A stretch of 35,918 nt of DNA from positions 1 through 35,918 of the forward strand of contig JAJPWX010000060.1 of the NCBI GenBank assembly GCA_021205755.1, in the 5' to 3' direction. Of the stretch, positions 6,685-14,772 are shown piece by piece. A model generated the notes under the pieces. It worked only from the letters and a program-made list of their open reading frames with translations. It was not told where the DNA came from and searched no databases. The position numbers were made by a program, and so were the translations under genes. Source of the stretch: Lachnospiraceae bacterium (lineage in GTDB: Bacteria > Bacillota > Clostridia > Lachnospirales > Lachnospiraceae). The stretch's first letter is position 1. Each line of letters opens with the position of its first letter.

Positions 6685-9165
6685 ATGAGTAAATTGATGG
6701 ACAAGGAAGTATTTAAGGAGCGCGTGAAAGATAATGTCCGCACGCTTTACCGTAAGACGATCAAGGAAGCGACGCAGCAGCAGCTGTTTCAGGCAGTGTC
6801 TTACGCAGTGAAGGATGAGATTATCAACAACTGGCTGGCTTCCCAGAAGCAGTTTGAGATTGATGACCCGAAGATGGTTTATTATATGTCAATGGAGTTC
6901 CTGATGGGACGTGCCCTGGGCAACAACCTCATCAACCTGACTGCTTACAAGGAAGTCAAGGAAGCGCTTGATGAGATGGGCTTTGACCTGAATGTAATCG
7001 AGGATCAGGAGCCGGACGCGGCGCTCGGCAACGGCGGTCTTGGCCGTCTGGCGGCATGCTTCCTGGATTCCCTTTCAACACTGGGCTATATGGCTTATGG
7101 CTGCGGCATCCGCTATCATTACGGAATGTTCAAGCAGAAGATCGAGGATGGTTATCAGAAGGAAGTGCCGGACAACTGGCTCAAGGATGGCAACCCGTTT
7201 GAGCTGCGCCGTCCGGAGTACGCGAAGATCGTTAAATTCGGCGGCTATGTGCGCGTAGATTATGATGAGAAGACTGGAAGAAACTACTTTACGCAGGAAG
7301 GTTATCAGTCGGTGCGTGCGGTACCGTATGATATTCCGATCCTTGGCTACAACAACAATATCGTAAATACCCTGCGTGTCTGGGACGCGGAAGCGGTGAC
7401 CGACTTCCAGCTGGATTCCTTTGACAAGGGTGATTATCAGAAGGCAGTAGAGCAGGAGAACCTGGCGAAGAACCTGGTAGACGTGCTTTATCCGAATGAC
7501 AATCACTACGCAGGCAAGGAGCTCCGTCTGAAACAGCAGTATTTCTTTATTTCTGCCAGTGTACAGACAGCAATTGCGAAGTACAAGAAAACTCATGACG
7601 ATATCCGCAAATTTTATGAGAAGGTGACCTTCCAGCTCAACGATACGCATCCGACCGTGGCGGTTGCGGAGCTGATGCGTATCCTGATCGATGAAGAGGG
7701 GCTGACCTGGGAGGAAGCGTGGGATGTCACGACAAAGACCTGCGCGTACACGAACCACACGATCATGTCCGAGGCGCTGGAAAAATGGCCGATTGAACTG
7801 TTTTCCAGACTGCTTCCGCGTATCTATCAGATCGTGGAGGAGATCAACCGCCGTTTTGTAAATGAGATTCAGCAGCGGTATCCGGGCAACCAGGAGAAGA
7901 TCCGCAAGATGGCGATCATCTATGATGGACAGGTGAAGATGGCGCATCTGGCAATCGCGGCTGGTTATTCTGTGAACGGTGTGGCAGAGCTGCATACCGA
8001 GATTCTGAAAAATCAGGAGCTGAAGGATTTCTATGAGATGATGCCGGAGAAGTTCAATAACAAGACGAATGGTATCACGCAGAGAAGATTCCTGCTGCAT
8101 GCGAACCCGCTTCTGGCGGACTGGGTGACAGATCATATTGGCGATGAGTGGATCACTGACCTTCCGCAGATCGCTAAAATGAAAGTATACGTGGATGATC
8201 CGAAGGCACAGCAGGAGTTTATGAACATCAAATACCAGAACAAGGTACGTCTGGCGAAATATATCAAAGAGCACAATGGCATTGATGTCGATCCGCGCTC
8301 AATTTTCGATGTACAGGTAAAGCGTCTGCATGAGTACAAGCGTCAGCTGCTGAACATCCTCCATGTGATGTATCTGTATGACCAGATTAAGGATCATCCG
8401 GAGATGCCGTTCTATCCGAGAACCTTTATCTTCGGCGCGAAGGCTGCGGCAGGCTATCGACGTGCGAAGCTGACAATTAAGCTGATCAATAATGTCGCGG
8501 ATGTGATCAACAATGACAAGTCCATCAATGGCAAGCTGAAAGTTGTATTCATTGAGGACTACCGTGTATCCAATGGTGAATTGATTTTTGCAGCGGCGGA
8601 TGTGTCTGAGCAGATCTCGACCGCAAGTAAGGAAGCTTCCGGTACCGGCAATATGAAGTTCATGCTGAACGGCGCCCCGACCCTTGGCACGATGGACGGC
8701 GCGAATGTAGAGATTGTAAAGGAAGTTGGCGAAGAGAATGCCTTTATCTTCGGTCTTTCCGCGGACGAAGTTATCCGCTTTGAGAATGAGGGCGGTTATC
8801 ATCCGACCGATTACTTCAACAATGATCAGGATATTCGCCGTGTGCTGATGCAGCTGATTAATGGTGAGTTTTCACACAACAATCCGGAGCTGTTCCGCGA
8901 TATCTACGATTCTCTGCTGAATACCAACAGCTCTGACCGTGCGGATACTTACTTTATTCTGGCTGACTTTAAGTCCTATGCGGCCGCACAGAAGCGAGTG
9001 GAGGAAGCGTACCGCGATGAGACCCGCTGGGCAAGAATGGCCATGATGAATATGGCCTGCAGCGGTAAGTTTACTTCGGATCGTACCATCCAGCAGTATG
9101 TGGATGAGATCTGGCACCTGGACAAGGTGGAAGTGAAGGTAGACCCAGAATCTTTTGAGATGTAA
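6685..9165 (+). CDS. glgP: Glycogen/maltodextrin phosphorylase
   Basis: 826 aa, the full length for GT35 phosphorylases. It releases glucose-1-phosphate from alpha-1,4-glucans using pyridoxal phosphate. The PLP-binding block S-G-T-G-N-M-K-F is present with the lysine at about residue 658. The N-terminal E-F-L-M-G-R-A-L-G-N-N and E-D-Q-E-P-D-A-A-L-G-N-G-G-L-G-R-L-A-A-C blocks are also typical. GAGGAGG at 6671-6677 gives good spacing to ATG 6685, and the gene starts 12 nt after ileS, with which it is probably co-transcribed. It supplies hexose phosphate for glycolysis. Substrate preference between glycogen and maltodextrin cannot be settled by eye. Confidence 0.95.
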   Translation: MSKLMDKEVFKERVKDNVRTLYRKTIKEATQQQLFQAVSYAVKDEIINNWLASQKQFEIDDPKMVYYMSMEFLMGRALGNNLINLTAYKEVKEALDEMGFDLNVIEDQEPDAALGNGGLGRLAACFLDSLSTLGYMAYGCGIRYHYGMFKQKIEDGYQKEVPDNWLKDGNPFELRRPEYAKIVKFGGYVRVDYDEKTGRNYFTQEGYQSVRAVPYDIPILGYNNNIVNTLRVWDAEAVTDFQLDSFDKGDYQKAVEQENLAKNLVDVLYPNDNHYAGKELRLKQQYFFISASVQTAIAKYKKTHDDIRKFYEKVTFQLNDTHPTVAVAELMRILIDEEGLTWEEAWDVTTKTCAYTNHTIMSEALEKWPIELFSRLLPRIYQIVEEINRRFVNEIQQRYPGNQEKIRKMAIIYDGQVKMAHLAIAAGYSVNGVAELHTEILKNQELKDFYEMMPEKFNNKTNGITQRRFLLHANPLLADWVTDHIGDEWITDLPQIAKMKVYVDDPKAQQEFMNIKYQNKVRLAKYIKEHNGIDVDPRSIFDVQVKRLHEYKRQLLNILHVMYLYDQIKDHPEMPFYPRTFIFGAKAAAGYRRAKLTIKLINNVADVINNDKSINGKLKVVFIEDYRVSNGELIFAAADVSEQISTASKEASGTGNMKFMLNGAPTLGTMDGANVEIVKEVGEENAFIFGLSADEVIRFENEGGYHPTDYFNNDQDIRRVLMQLINGEFSHNNPELFRDIYDSLLNTNSSDRADTYFILADFKSYAAAQKRVEEAYRDETRWARMAMMNMACSGKFTSDRTIQQYVDEIWHLDKVEVKVDPESFEM

Positions 9166-9177
9166 AAAAAGGAAATG

Positions 9178-9222
9178 CCCCTGCTGTTGGCGGTGAAAAT
9201 GCCAACGGCAGGGGTCTTATCT
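9178..9222 (+). terminator. Bidirectional terminator between glgP and the minus-strand genes
   Basis: Fourteen-pair stem CCCCTGC-t-GTTGGC (9178-9191) with GCCAAC-g-GCAGGGG (9201-9214), one pair being G-U. Plus-strand tail: tcttatctt. On the minus strand the tail is T-rich because of the seven A at 9164-9170, so it can serve both convergent units. Confidence 0.8.
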
Positions 9223-9285
9223 TATGTATAGAAATCAGGTAAAGGTCCTGGTGTAGTCATAGTTATAAATGCGAGTTTCTGGTAT

Positions 9286-9882
9286 TCAGGCCTGAGCCTG
9301 GAGCAGGCACAGCTGTGTGCTGTGATTACGGAGAACCTGCTTCATATTCTCGACATCGTTCTGCGTTTGTTCAAAACTGTCCACTCCCTTTTTGTAGCGA
9401 TCAAAAGTGGACAGGTAACAGGATTCGATCTCACGCAGGCGAGGTGCGATGGAGTTCTCCATTTCCAGATGAATGTCACGAATATCCTCCCGGATATCCT
9501 TTGTCTCCTTTTTGAGATCTGAGACATCGGTTTTAAGTACGTTAACGTCATCTTTTATCACACCAACTTCTGTTTTAAGCTCTTTGACGTCATACTTAAG
9601 CTCTCTGAAATCAGTTTTCAGACCGCCAATATCGTATCTGAAACCATTGATATCAGCTTTGACACCGCGCAGATCTGTTTTGATATCACAGATTTCTTCT
9701 TTGACAGGCGCAAGCTTCTCATCCATTTTTTGATCCATTGCGTCAGAGAAAGTCTGAAATTTCTGATCCACTATGTCAGAGAAGGCCTGAAATTTCTGAT
9801 CCACTATGTCAGAGAAGGCCTGAAATCTCTGATCCACTATGCCTGAAAAGGCTGTTAACAGTTCCTGATCTCTTTCCGTCAT
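9286..9882 (-). CDS. Coiled-coil protein with tandem 11-residue repeats
   Basis: 198 aa from ATG 9880-9882 (M-T-E-R-D-Q), chosen because GGAGG lies 7 nt upstream; a longer in-frame start at 9969 would translate promoter sequence. No signal peptide or membrane segment. Residues about 12-52 are near-identical hendecads (I-V-D-Q-K-F-Q-A-F-S-D), encoded by 33-bp DNA repeats. Residues about 53-145 continue as D-I-K-T-D-L-R/L-K-T-D-V-type repeats with acidic and hydrophobic spacing. It should form a long cytoplasmic rod. I do not recognise a named family and infer only a structural or scaffolding role. A good promoter lies upstream at 9916-9944, so it is a single-gene unit. Confidence 0.7.
   Translation of the reverse strand: MTERDQELLTAFSGIVDQRFQAFSDIVDQKFQAFSDIVDQKFQTFSDAMDQKMDEKLAPVKEEICDIKTDLRGVKADINGFRYDIGGLKTDFRELKYDVKELKTEVGVIKDDVNVLKTDVSDLKKETKDIREDIRDIHLEMENSIAPRLREIESCYLSTFDRYKKGVDSFEQTQNDVENMKQVLRNHSTQLCLLQAQA
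9729..9860 (-). repeat. Four tandem 33-bp units inside the coiled-coil gene
   Basis: Units at 9729-9761, 9762-9794, 9795-9827 and 9828-9860. The middle two differ at a single base; the outer two are diverged, the last most strongly. Each unit encodes 11 residues, so unit gain or loss keeps the frame. Confidence 0.9.
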
Positions 9883-9915
9883 GTTCTTCCCTCCTTTATC
9901 TTGTGACGTGAGGAA

Positions 9916-9944
9916 ATCATAGCATATCTGGACATAAAAATCAA
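9916..9944 (-). promoter_or_regulatory. Promoter of the coiled-coil gene
   Basis: On the minus strand TTGATT (9944-9939), a 17-nt spacer and TATGAT (9921-9916), about 30 bp upstream of the preferred start codon. Confidence 0.6.
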
Positions 9945-9987
9945 TACTTATTATATAAAAAAAATACAAACTATAAACATGCCCGCC

Positions 9988-11310
9988 TTAGCGTTCGGCG
10001 CCAATGGTTTTTTTGTGCAGAAAGATGAGCAGTGCCGCAATCATCAGCAGCAGCGAAGGTACTGCGAACAACGTGCGCAGGGCGGTTTTGGCCGCTGCGG
10101 TCTGTGTTTCAGCGGCGACATTAATCCCTGTGAGATCGATGCCGATGCCAGCTACGAAGGAAGCAATAGAGGTGGCCAGCTTCACCATCAGGGTCTGCAG
10201 CGAGGAGACAACACTGTCCTCGCGCTGTCCGGTCATGGATTCTCCGTAGTCGACGGCGTCCGCGACGAAGACGGTGGTAAGGACATAGCCGATGCCGTTC
10301 GTCAAAGAGATCAGTGCGCCGGGCAGCAGCAATTTGGTCAGGGTCAGGGTTTTTCCGAAAATCAGCCCCGTCATACTAATATAGCCGAGAATTCCGGCTA
10401 CGCAGGCGGCGAAGAAAATTTGCCGGTTTGAAAAACGCTTTCGGAAAAACGGATAGAGCAGAGTCATGGCCGCGAACTGGATCAGGCCGGAAAAGACCAT
10501 AAAGACCGTGTACTGGCTCTCATCGCCGATATCGTATTGAAACATATAGAGCAGCAGGTTAGTCGTCATGTAGATCGCTGAGTTAAACAGGATGATGATG
10601 GCGGCCAGGTTGAGCGCCTGGTCGTTTTTGAGCAGAGCGTTCAGCAGATCGCGGATGGAAGCGTCATGCGGCTCATGCAGTTCATCGTTTGGCAGGTTGC
10701 GCACGGTGATGATAGTGGTCACCACATAAAAGATCGCGATCGCAAATGCCAGCATGGCGAAACCTTTGCGGTAGTGTTCCGTGTCAGTGCCGCCGCCCAG
10801 GATCGGCAGCAAACTCATGGTTAAAACCGTAGGAAGCGCTGCTCCGAAACCGGAAAATGTCCGGGCAAATACGGTCAGACTCTCACGCTCGCTGCCGGCT
10901 TTTGTAATCGCCGGGATGACAGACCAGTAAGGAATGTCAGAGAGCGTATAGGTGATCCCGCAGAGAAAATAGGTGATCGTGACATACGTTTTCAGGCTAT
11001 TTCCAGACAGGCTGTGCGGAACTGCGAACATGGCGTAAAGGATGAAGGCATTCAGCACCGCGCCGGTCAGAATCCAGGGGCGGTAGCGCCCGTAACGGCT
11101 TTTGGTCTTTGCCACTACGACGCCCATGAACGGGTCGTTGAAGGCGTCAAAAATGCGTGCCACCATCAGAAGGACGCCGACAAAGGAGGCACTGATGCCA
11201 AGGATTGTATTATAGTAATATAATGTATAGGACGCGACAAAGCCGTAGGCAAGGTTTTTGCCGAGACCGCCGATTGCGTAGGTGAATTTTGTTTTCGAAG
11301 TTATGTTCAC
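9988..11310 (-). CDS. GPH-family sugar:cation symporter (MFS)
   Basis: 440 aa from GTG 11308-11310 with GAGG about 9 nt upstream. Twelve hydrophobic segments are apparent. The N-terminus (A-I-G-G-L-G-K-N-L ... F-D-A-F-N-D-P-F-M-G) and the cytoplasmic loop S-R-Y-G-R-Y-R-P-W-I are hallmarks of the glycoside-pentoside-hexuronide:cation symporters (MelB, XynP, GusB relatives). It imports a glycoside or pentoside with Na+ or H+ at the cytoplasmic membrane. No glycosidase is adjacent, so the sugar cannot be deduced. It is transcribed divergently from the phosphofructokinase gene. Confidence 0.88.
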   Translation of the reverse strand: MNITSKTKFTYAIGGLGKNLAYGFVASYTLYYYNTILGISASFVGVLLMVARIFDAFNDPFMGVVVAKTKSRYGRYRPWILTGAVLNAFILYAMFAVPHSLSGNSLKTYVTITYFLCGITYTLSDIPYWSVIPAITKAGSERESLTVFARTFSGFGAALPTVLTMSLLPILGGGTDTEHYRKGFAMLAFAIAIFYVVTTIITVRNLPNDELHEPHDASIRDLLNALLKNDQALNLAAIIILFNSAIYMTTNLLLYMFQYDIGDESQYTVFMVFSGLIQFAAMTLLYPFFRKRFSNRQIFFAACVAGILGYISMTGLIFGKTLTLTKLLLPGALISLTNGIGYVLTTVFVADAVDYGESMTGQREDSVVSSLQTLMVKLATSIASFVAGIGIDLTGINVAAETQTAAAKTALRTLFAVPSLLLMIAALLIFLHKKTIGAER

Positions 11311-11444
11311 GGACGGATTCCTCGATTCTTCTTTTTTTTCTTGTATCTGACAGATCAGTCTATTATTTGTTGTGCCGATTTACTCAGAAATACAGTATAT
11401 CATAAATTTTTCCACAGGAAAGTACAAAATAAAAAATAATGTTG

Positions 11445-11473
11445 TTGAGACATTCTGTTTTTTGCGGTATACT
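11445..11473 (+). promoter_or_regulatory. Promoter of the phosphofructokinase gene
   Basis: TTGAGA (11445-11450), a 17-nt spacer, TATACT (11468-11473). The leader is about 100 nt, with no recognised riboswitch. Confidence 0.7.
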
Positions 11474-11577
11474 GACAGGTATAAAGGTTGTGCTCCACAG
11501 GTTTGGCTTGATAGAGATGCTGTATACCGATGGAGTATTGTTTCCTGTGACTACAGAGAGAAAGGGAAGTGAATGAA

Positions 11578-12651
11578 ATGAAAAGAATCGGTCTGTTGAC
11601 CAGCGGCGGCGATTGCCAGGCGCTGAACGCGACAATGCGCGGTGTAGTAAAGGGTCTTTCCAGTAATCTGGATGAGCTCGAAGTGTATGGTTTTATGAAT
11701 GGATACAAGGGTCTGATTTACGGTGATTACCGTCTGCTGACCTCAAAGGATTTTTCTGGCATCCTGACCAAGGGCGGCACGATCCTTGGCTCCTCCAGAC
11801 AGCCGTTTAAGCTCATGCGTGAGCCAGATGAGAAGGGGCTGAATAAGGTCGAGGCGATGAAGCAGAACTACTATAAGCTGCGCCTGGACTGCCTGGTGAT
11901 CCTGGGCGGCAATGGCACGCAGAAGACAGCGAACCTGCTGCGTGAGGAAGGGCTGAATATCATTCACCTCCCGAAGACGATTGACAATGACATCTATGGC
12001 ACAGATATGACATTCGGATTTTACAGTGCTGTGAATGTCGCGACGGACGCGATTGACCGCATCCATACGACCGCAGCTTCACACAACCGTGTCTTTATCG
12101 TAGAGGTTATGGGTCATAAGGTAGGCTGGCTGACATTGTATGCAGGGCTGGCCGGTGGCGCGGATATCATTCTGATTCCGGAGATCCCGTATGACATTAA
12201 GAAGGTCGTAGCTGCGATTGACAAGAGAACGCAGGCCGGCAAGGGCTTTACTGTGATTGCAGTGGCCGAGGGCGCGATTTCTAAAAAAGACGCGAAGCTG
12301 AGCAAGAAGGAATATGCGGCAAAGCTCCAGAAGAGAGGCAACGCTTCTATCGCACATGAACTGGCTGATGAGATCAAGGCCGCGAACGGACCGGAGGTGC
12401 GCATCACGATTCCGGGACATACACAGAGAGGCGGCAGCCCGTGTCCATACGACCGTGTACTGTCTACACGTATCGGTCTGAAATGCGCAGATATGATCCT
12501 CAAGGAAGAGTATGGATATATGGTCGGCATTGTGAATAACAAGATGAAAAAAGTGCCGCTCGGTGAAGTGGCCGGGAAACTGAAAATGGTATCACCGAAG
12601 GATGAGATCATTGCGGAGGCGAAGCTGATGGATATCTGCTTTGGCGACTGA
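11578..12651 (+). CDS. pfkA: 6-phosphofructokinase, atypical nucleotide-site residues
   Basis: 357 aa. ATG 11578 is preferred over GTG 11569 because AAAGGG (11561-11566) is too close to the GTG. It phosphorylates fructose-6-phosphate in glycolysis. Motifs: T-S-G-G-D-C at the N-terminus, L-G-S-S-R, P-K-T-I-D-N-D (catalytic aspartates), M-G-H-K-V-G-W, and P-G-H-T-Q-R-G-G. Two positions are unusual. The phosphate loop reads G-G-N-G-T, where ATP enzymes have G-G-D-G-S/T and PPi enzymes G-G-D-D. Lysine precedes T-I-D-N-D, as in PPi-dependent and mixed-lineage (group III) enzymes. Glycine after the asparagine favours ATP, but the donor is uncertain. Monocistronic, with its own promoter. Confidence 0.9.
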   Translation: MKRIGLLTSGGDCQALNATMRGVVKGLSSNLDELEVYGFMNGYKGLIYGDYRLLTSKDFSGILTKGGTILGSSRQPFKLMREPDEKGLNKVEAMKQNYYKLRLDCLVILGGNGTQKTANLLREEGLNIIHLPKTIDNDIYGTDMTFGFYSAVNVATDAIDRIHTTAASHNRVFIVEVMGHKVGWLTLYAGLAGGADIILIPEIPYDIKKVVAAIDKRTQAGKGFTVIAVAEGAISKKDAKLSKKEYAAKLQKRGNASIAHELADEIKAANGPEVRITIPGHTQRGGSPCPYDRVLSTRIGLKCADMILKEEYGYMVGIVNNKMKKVPLGEVAGKLKMVSPKDEIIAEAKLMDICFGD

Positions 12652-12941
12652 CGCGGGGGCGACTCCGGGGACGGAGGATGAACCAACGTATAGGAATCAA
12701 TAGAAAGAACTCCCTGTTTTTATGCGTCGGGCTGCAAAAGAAACTGGCAGCGCGCACAGTAGTCAGAAGGAAGAAAGTCTTCGACTGAATGCATAAAGCG
12801 GGGGGTTCTGTATTTCGCTATAAAGAAAGAATATGAGGCAGAAAGACGCAGACACCGGAAGGGAATAACAACAAAGCGGGAGTCTAATGAAAGTCGATCT
12901 GGCAGCCGGAATACAGAGAATATAGGGAGAGAAGACGAAAT
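12652..12941 (+). other. Intergenic region upstream of dnaX with a doubtful 36-codon frame
   Basis: Purine-rich and without a clear promoter. It contains a 5-bp GC hairpin (CTCCG-GGGA-CGGAG, 12663-12676) that lacks a T-run. An ATG at 12678 opens a 36-codon basic frame ending at TGA 12786-12788, but the GGAGG before it has no spacing, so I do not call it a gene. Some Firmicutes carry SRP RNA here; its conserved core is not visible. Confidence 0.4.
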
Positions 12942-14714
12942 ATGGGTTATACCGCATTATACCGCAAGTTCCGCCCGTCCACGTTTGACGAGGTAAAAGG
13001 GCAGGATCATATTGTAAAAACCTTGAAAAACCAGATCCGGGCGGATCGGCTGGGACACGCTTACCTGTTTTGCGGCACCAGGGGAACCGGCAAAACCTCG
13101 GTTGCCAAGATTTTCGCGAAGACCGTGAACTGTGAACACCCGGTGGATGGCAATCCCTGCAATGAGTGCGCGATGTGCCGCGCGATTGCTGCGGGTTCTT
13201 CCATGAATGTGATTGAGATTGATGCCGCTTCTAATAACGGTGTGGACAATATCCGTGAGATTCGGGAGGAAGTCGCGTATTCACCGACAGCTGGGCGGTA
13301 TAAGGTCTATATTATCGATGAGGTGCATATGCTCTCGGCCGGTGCGTTTAACGCGCTTTTAAAGACACTGGAAGAGCCGCCTTCGTATGTCATTTTTATT
13401 CTGGCGACCACGGAGGCGCAGAAGATACCGATCACGATTCTTTCCCGCTGCCAGCGCTACGATTTCCACCGGATCGGGCAGGAGACGATTCTGGCCCGGC
13501 TGCAGGAGCTGATGGAGGCGGAACAGGTCGAGGCGGAAGAAAAGGCGCTGCGTTATATCGCAAGGAAGGGCGACGGTTCTCTGCGTGATTCTTTAAGCCT
13601 GCTGGATCAGTGCATCGCTTTTTATCTGGGCGAGACGCTGACCTATGACCGGGTACTGGAGGTGCTTGGCGCGGTCGATACAGATGTATTCAGCCAGCTG
13701 CTGCGCCGGATTCTGCGCGGGGAGCTGACGGAGTCCATCCGCACACTGGAGCAGCTGATTCTGCAGGGGCGTGACCTGACACAGTTTGTAAATGATTTTA
13801 CCTGGTATCTGCGCAATCTGATGCTGATGAAGGCCTCCGATGACATGGAAGATATTCTGGATGTTTCGACGGAAAATCTGGCGCAGCTGCGCGAGGAAGC
13901 GGCGATGGTGCGCAGCGATACGCTGATGCGCTACATTCGTATTTTCTCTGAACTGTCGAATTCCATCCGTTACGCGACGAACAAGCGCGTGCAGGTGGAG
14001 ATGGCGCTGATCAAGCTGTGTACGCCCCAGGCGGAGAGCGATGAGATTTCCCTGGTCGAGCGCATCCGCAGGCTGGAGCGAATCATCGAGCAGGGTGTGG
14101 TAATGCCAGGCACCCGTGCGGGACAGGGCGGAGCAGCTGGTATATATGGGGCGGGCGATGCAAGTGGAACGGCTGGCTCATATGGAGCAGGCAACGGAAC
14201 TGGATCGTATGCTGTGAGCGGAAACGACGTAGACGCTGCCGGAGGAGCATTCTATGGAACTGGTCAGGGCAATTACGCGGACGCAGCCGGGGATGCTTCT
14301 TTCCGGGATGCGGATGGTATATCACCGACAGCTTTGCCAAAGGCAGCGCCGGAGGATTTAAAAAAGGTCTGCGAAATGTGGAAAACCATCGTCAACGGTA
14401 CAAGCGGAATGTTTCGGGTTGTGCTTAGTTCGGCTGTGCCGAAATACAATTCACAGGACGGGAACGATAAGCGTTTATACGTAGTTTTTGCGGATTTTCT
14501 GGCGGAGCGCTATCTGAATAACGCGGAACGCAAAGCCGAGCTGGAGCAGTTGATCGCGGAACGGGTCGGAAAACAGGTGGAAGTGAAATTTGTCATTGCA
14601 CAGGATGAAGGGCTGCAAAGAGGCACATTGTCCAAAATTGATATTGATGAGCGGGTGCGGGAGCAGGTACACATGGATATTGATATCGTCGAGGATGATG
14701 ATTTGCAAAACTAA
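12942..14714 (+). CDS. dnaX: DNA polymerase III subunits gamma/tau
   Basis: 590 aa clamp-loader ATPase. Walker A G-T-R-G-T-G-K-T (residues 45-52), zinc cysteines C64, C73, C76 and C79, Walker B I-I-D-E-V-H, sensor I A-T-T-E, and the S-R-C-Q-R-Y-D-F block. After the AAA+ collar (to about 380) comes a 75-residue Gly/Ala/Tyr-rich flexible linker, then a tau-specific C-terminal domain (about 465-590). An in-frame A_AAA_AAG heptamer at 14360-14366, exactly where the C-terminal domain begins, could yield a shorter gamma-like product. GGGAGAG about 10 nt upstream supports ATG 12942. The usual downstream neighbours ybaB and recR lie 8.8 kb away. Confidence 0.95.
   Translation: MGYTALYRKFRPSTFDEVKGQDHIVKTLKNQIRADRLGHAYLFCGTRGTGKTSVAKIFAKTVNCEHPVDGNPCNECAMCRAIAAGSSMNVIEIDAASNNGVDNIREIREEVAYSPTAGRYKVYIIDEVHMLSAGAFNALLKTLEEPPSYVIFILATTEAQKIPITILSRCQRYDFHRIGQETILARLQELMEAEQVEAEEKALRYIARKGDGSLRDSLSLLDQCIAFYLGETLTYDRVLEVLGAVDTDVFSQLLRRILRGELTESIRTLEQLILQGRDLTQFVNDFTWYLRNLMLMKASDDMEDILDVSTENLAQLREEAAMVRSDTLMRYIRIFSELSNSIRYATNKRVQVEMALIKLCTPQAESDEISLVERIRRLERIIEQGVVMPGTRAGQGGAAGIYGAGDASGTAGSYGAGNGTGSYAVSGNDVDAAGGAFYGTGQGNYADAAGDASFRDADGISPTALPKAAPEDLKKVCEMWKTIVNGTSGMFRVVLSSAVPKYNSQDGNDKRLYVVFADFLAERYLNNAERKAELEQLIAERVGKQVEVKFVIAQDEGLQRGTLSKIDIDERVREQVHMDIDIVEDDDLQN
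14351..14366 (+). promoter_or_regulatory. Candidate -1 programmed frameshift signal in dnaX
   Basis: GGAGG (14351-14355), then four bases, then A-AAA-AAG (14360-14366). In the dnaX frame the codons are TTA AAA AAG, the correct phase for tandem -1 slippage. After slippage 20 new codons precede TAG at 14426-14428. Escherichia coli dnaX uses the same heptamer with an upstream Shine-Dalgarno-like enhancer, although its spacing is longer. A 6-bp hairpin TTCGGC-tgt-GCCGAA lies about 63 nt downstream. Confidence 0.45.
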
Positions 14715-14716
14715 AG

Positions 14717-14742
14717 TTCAGAACAGCATCGCCTGCTGTTCT
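14717..14742 (+). repeat. Hairpin repeat, copy A (dnaX side of the 8.7-kb block)
   Basis: Perfect palindrome AGAACAGCA-tcgcc-TGCTGTTCT (14720-14742), not followed by a T-run. Its left part TTCAGAACAGCATCGC (14717-14732) and right part CTGCTGTTCT (14733-14742) both recur, reverse complemented, at 23426-23464, where 13 extra bases separate them. Confidence 0.8.
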
Positions 14743-14772
14743 CTGGCCTGGCAGTGCTTCGGGAGGAATCAT

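Noticed and set aside
9729..9860. CRISPR-like array
   Set aside because: The 33-bp units are contiguous, with no spacers, and encode in-frame hendecads.
12678..12788. 36-codon basic peptide before dnaX
   Set aside because: GGAGG abuts the ATG with no spacing and the product resembles nothing recognised; kept only as a note.
12652..12941. SRP (4.5S/6S-type) RNA upstream of dnaX
   Set aside because: A GAAGGAAG-like string occurs near 12769, but the conserved SRP core and the flanking helix 8 pairing are absent.
14720..14742. Terminator after dnaX
   Set aside because: The 9-bp hairpin is perfect but no T-run follows; treated as a repeat instead.
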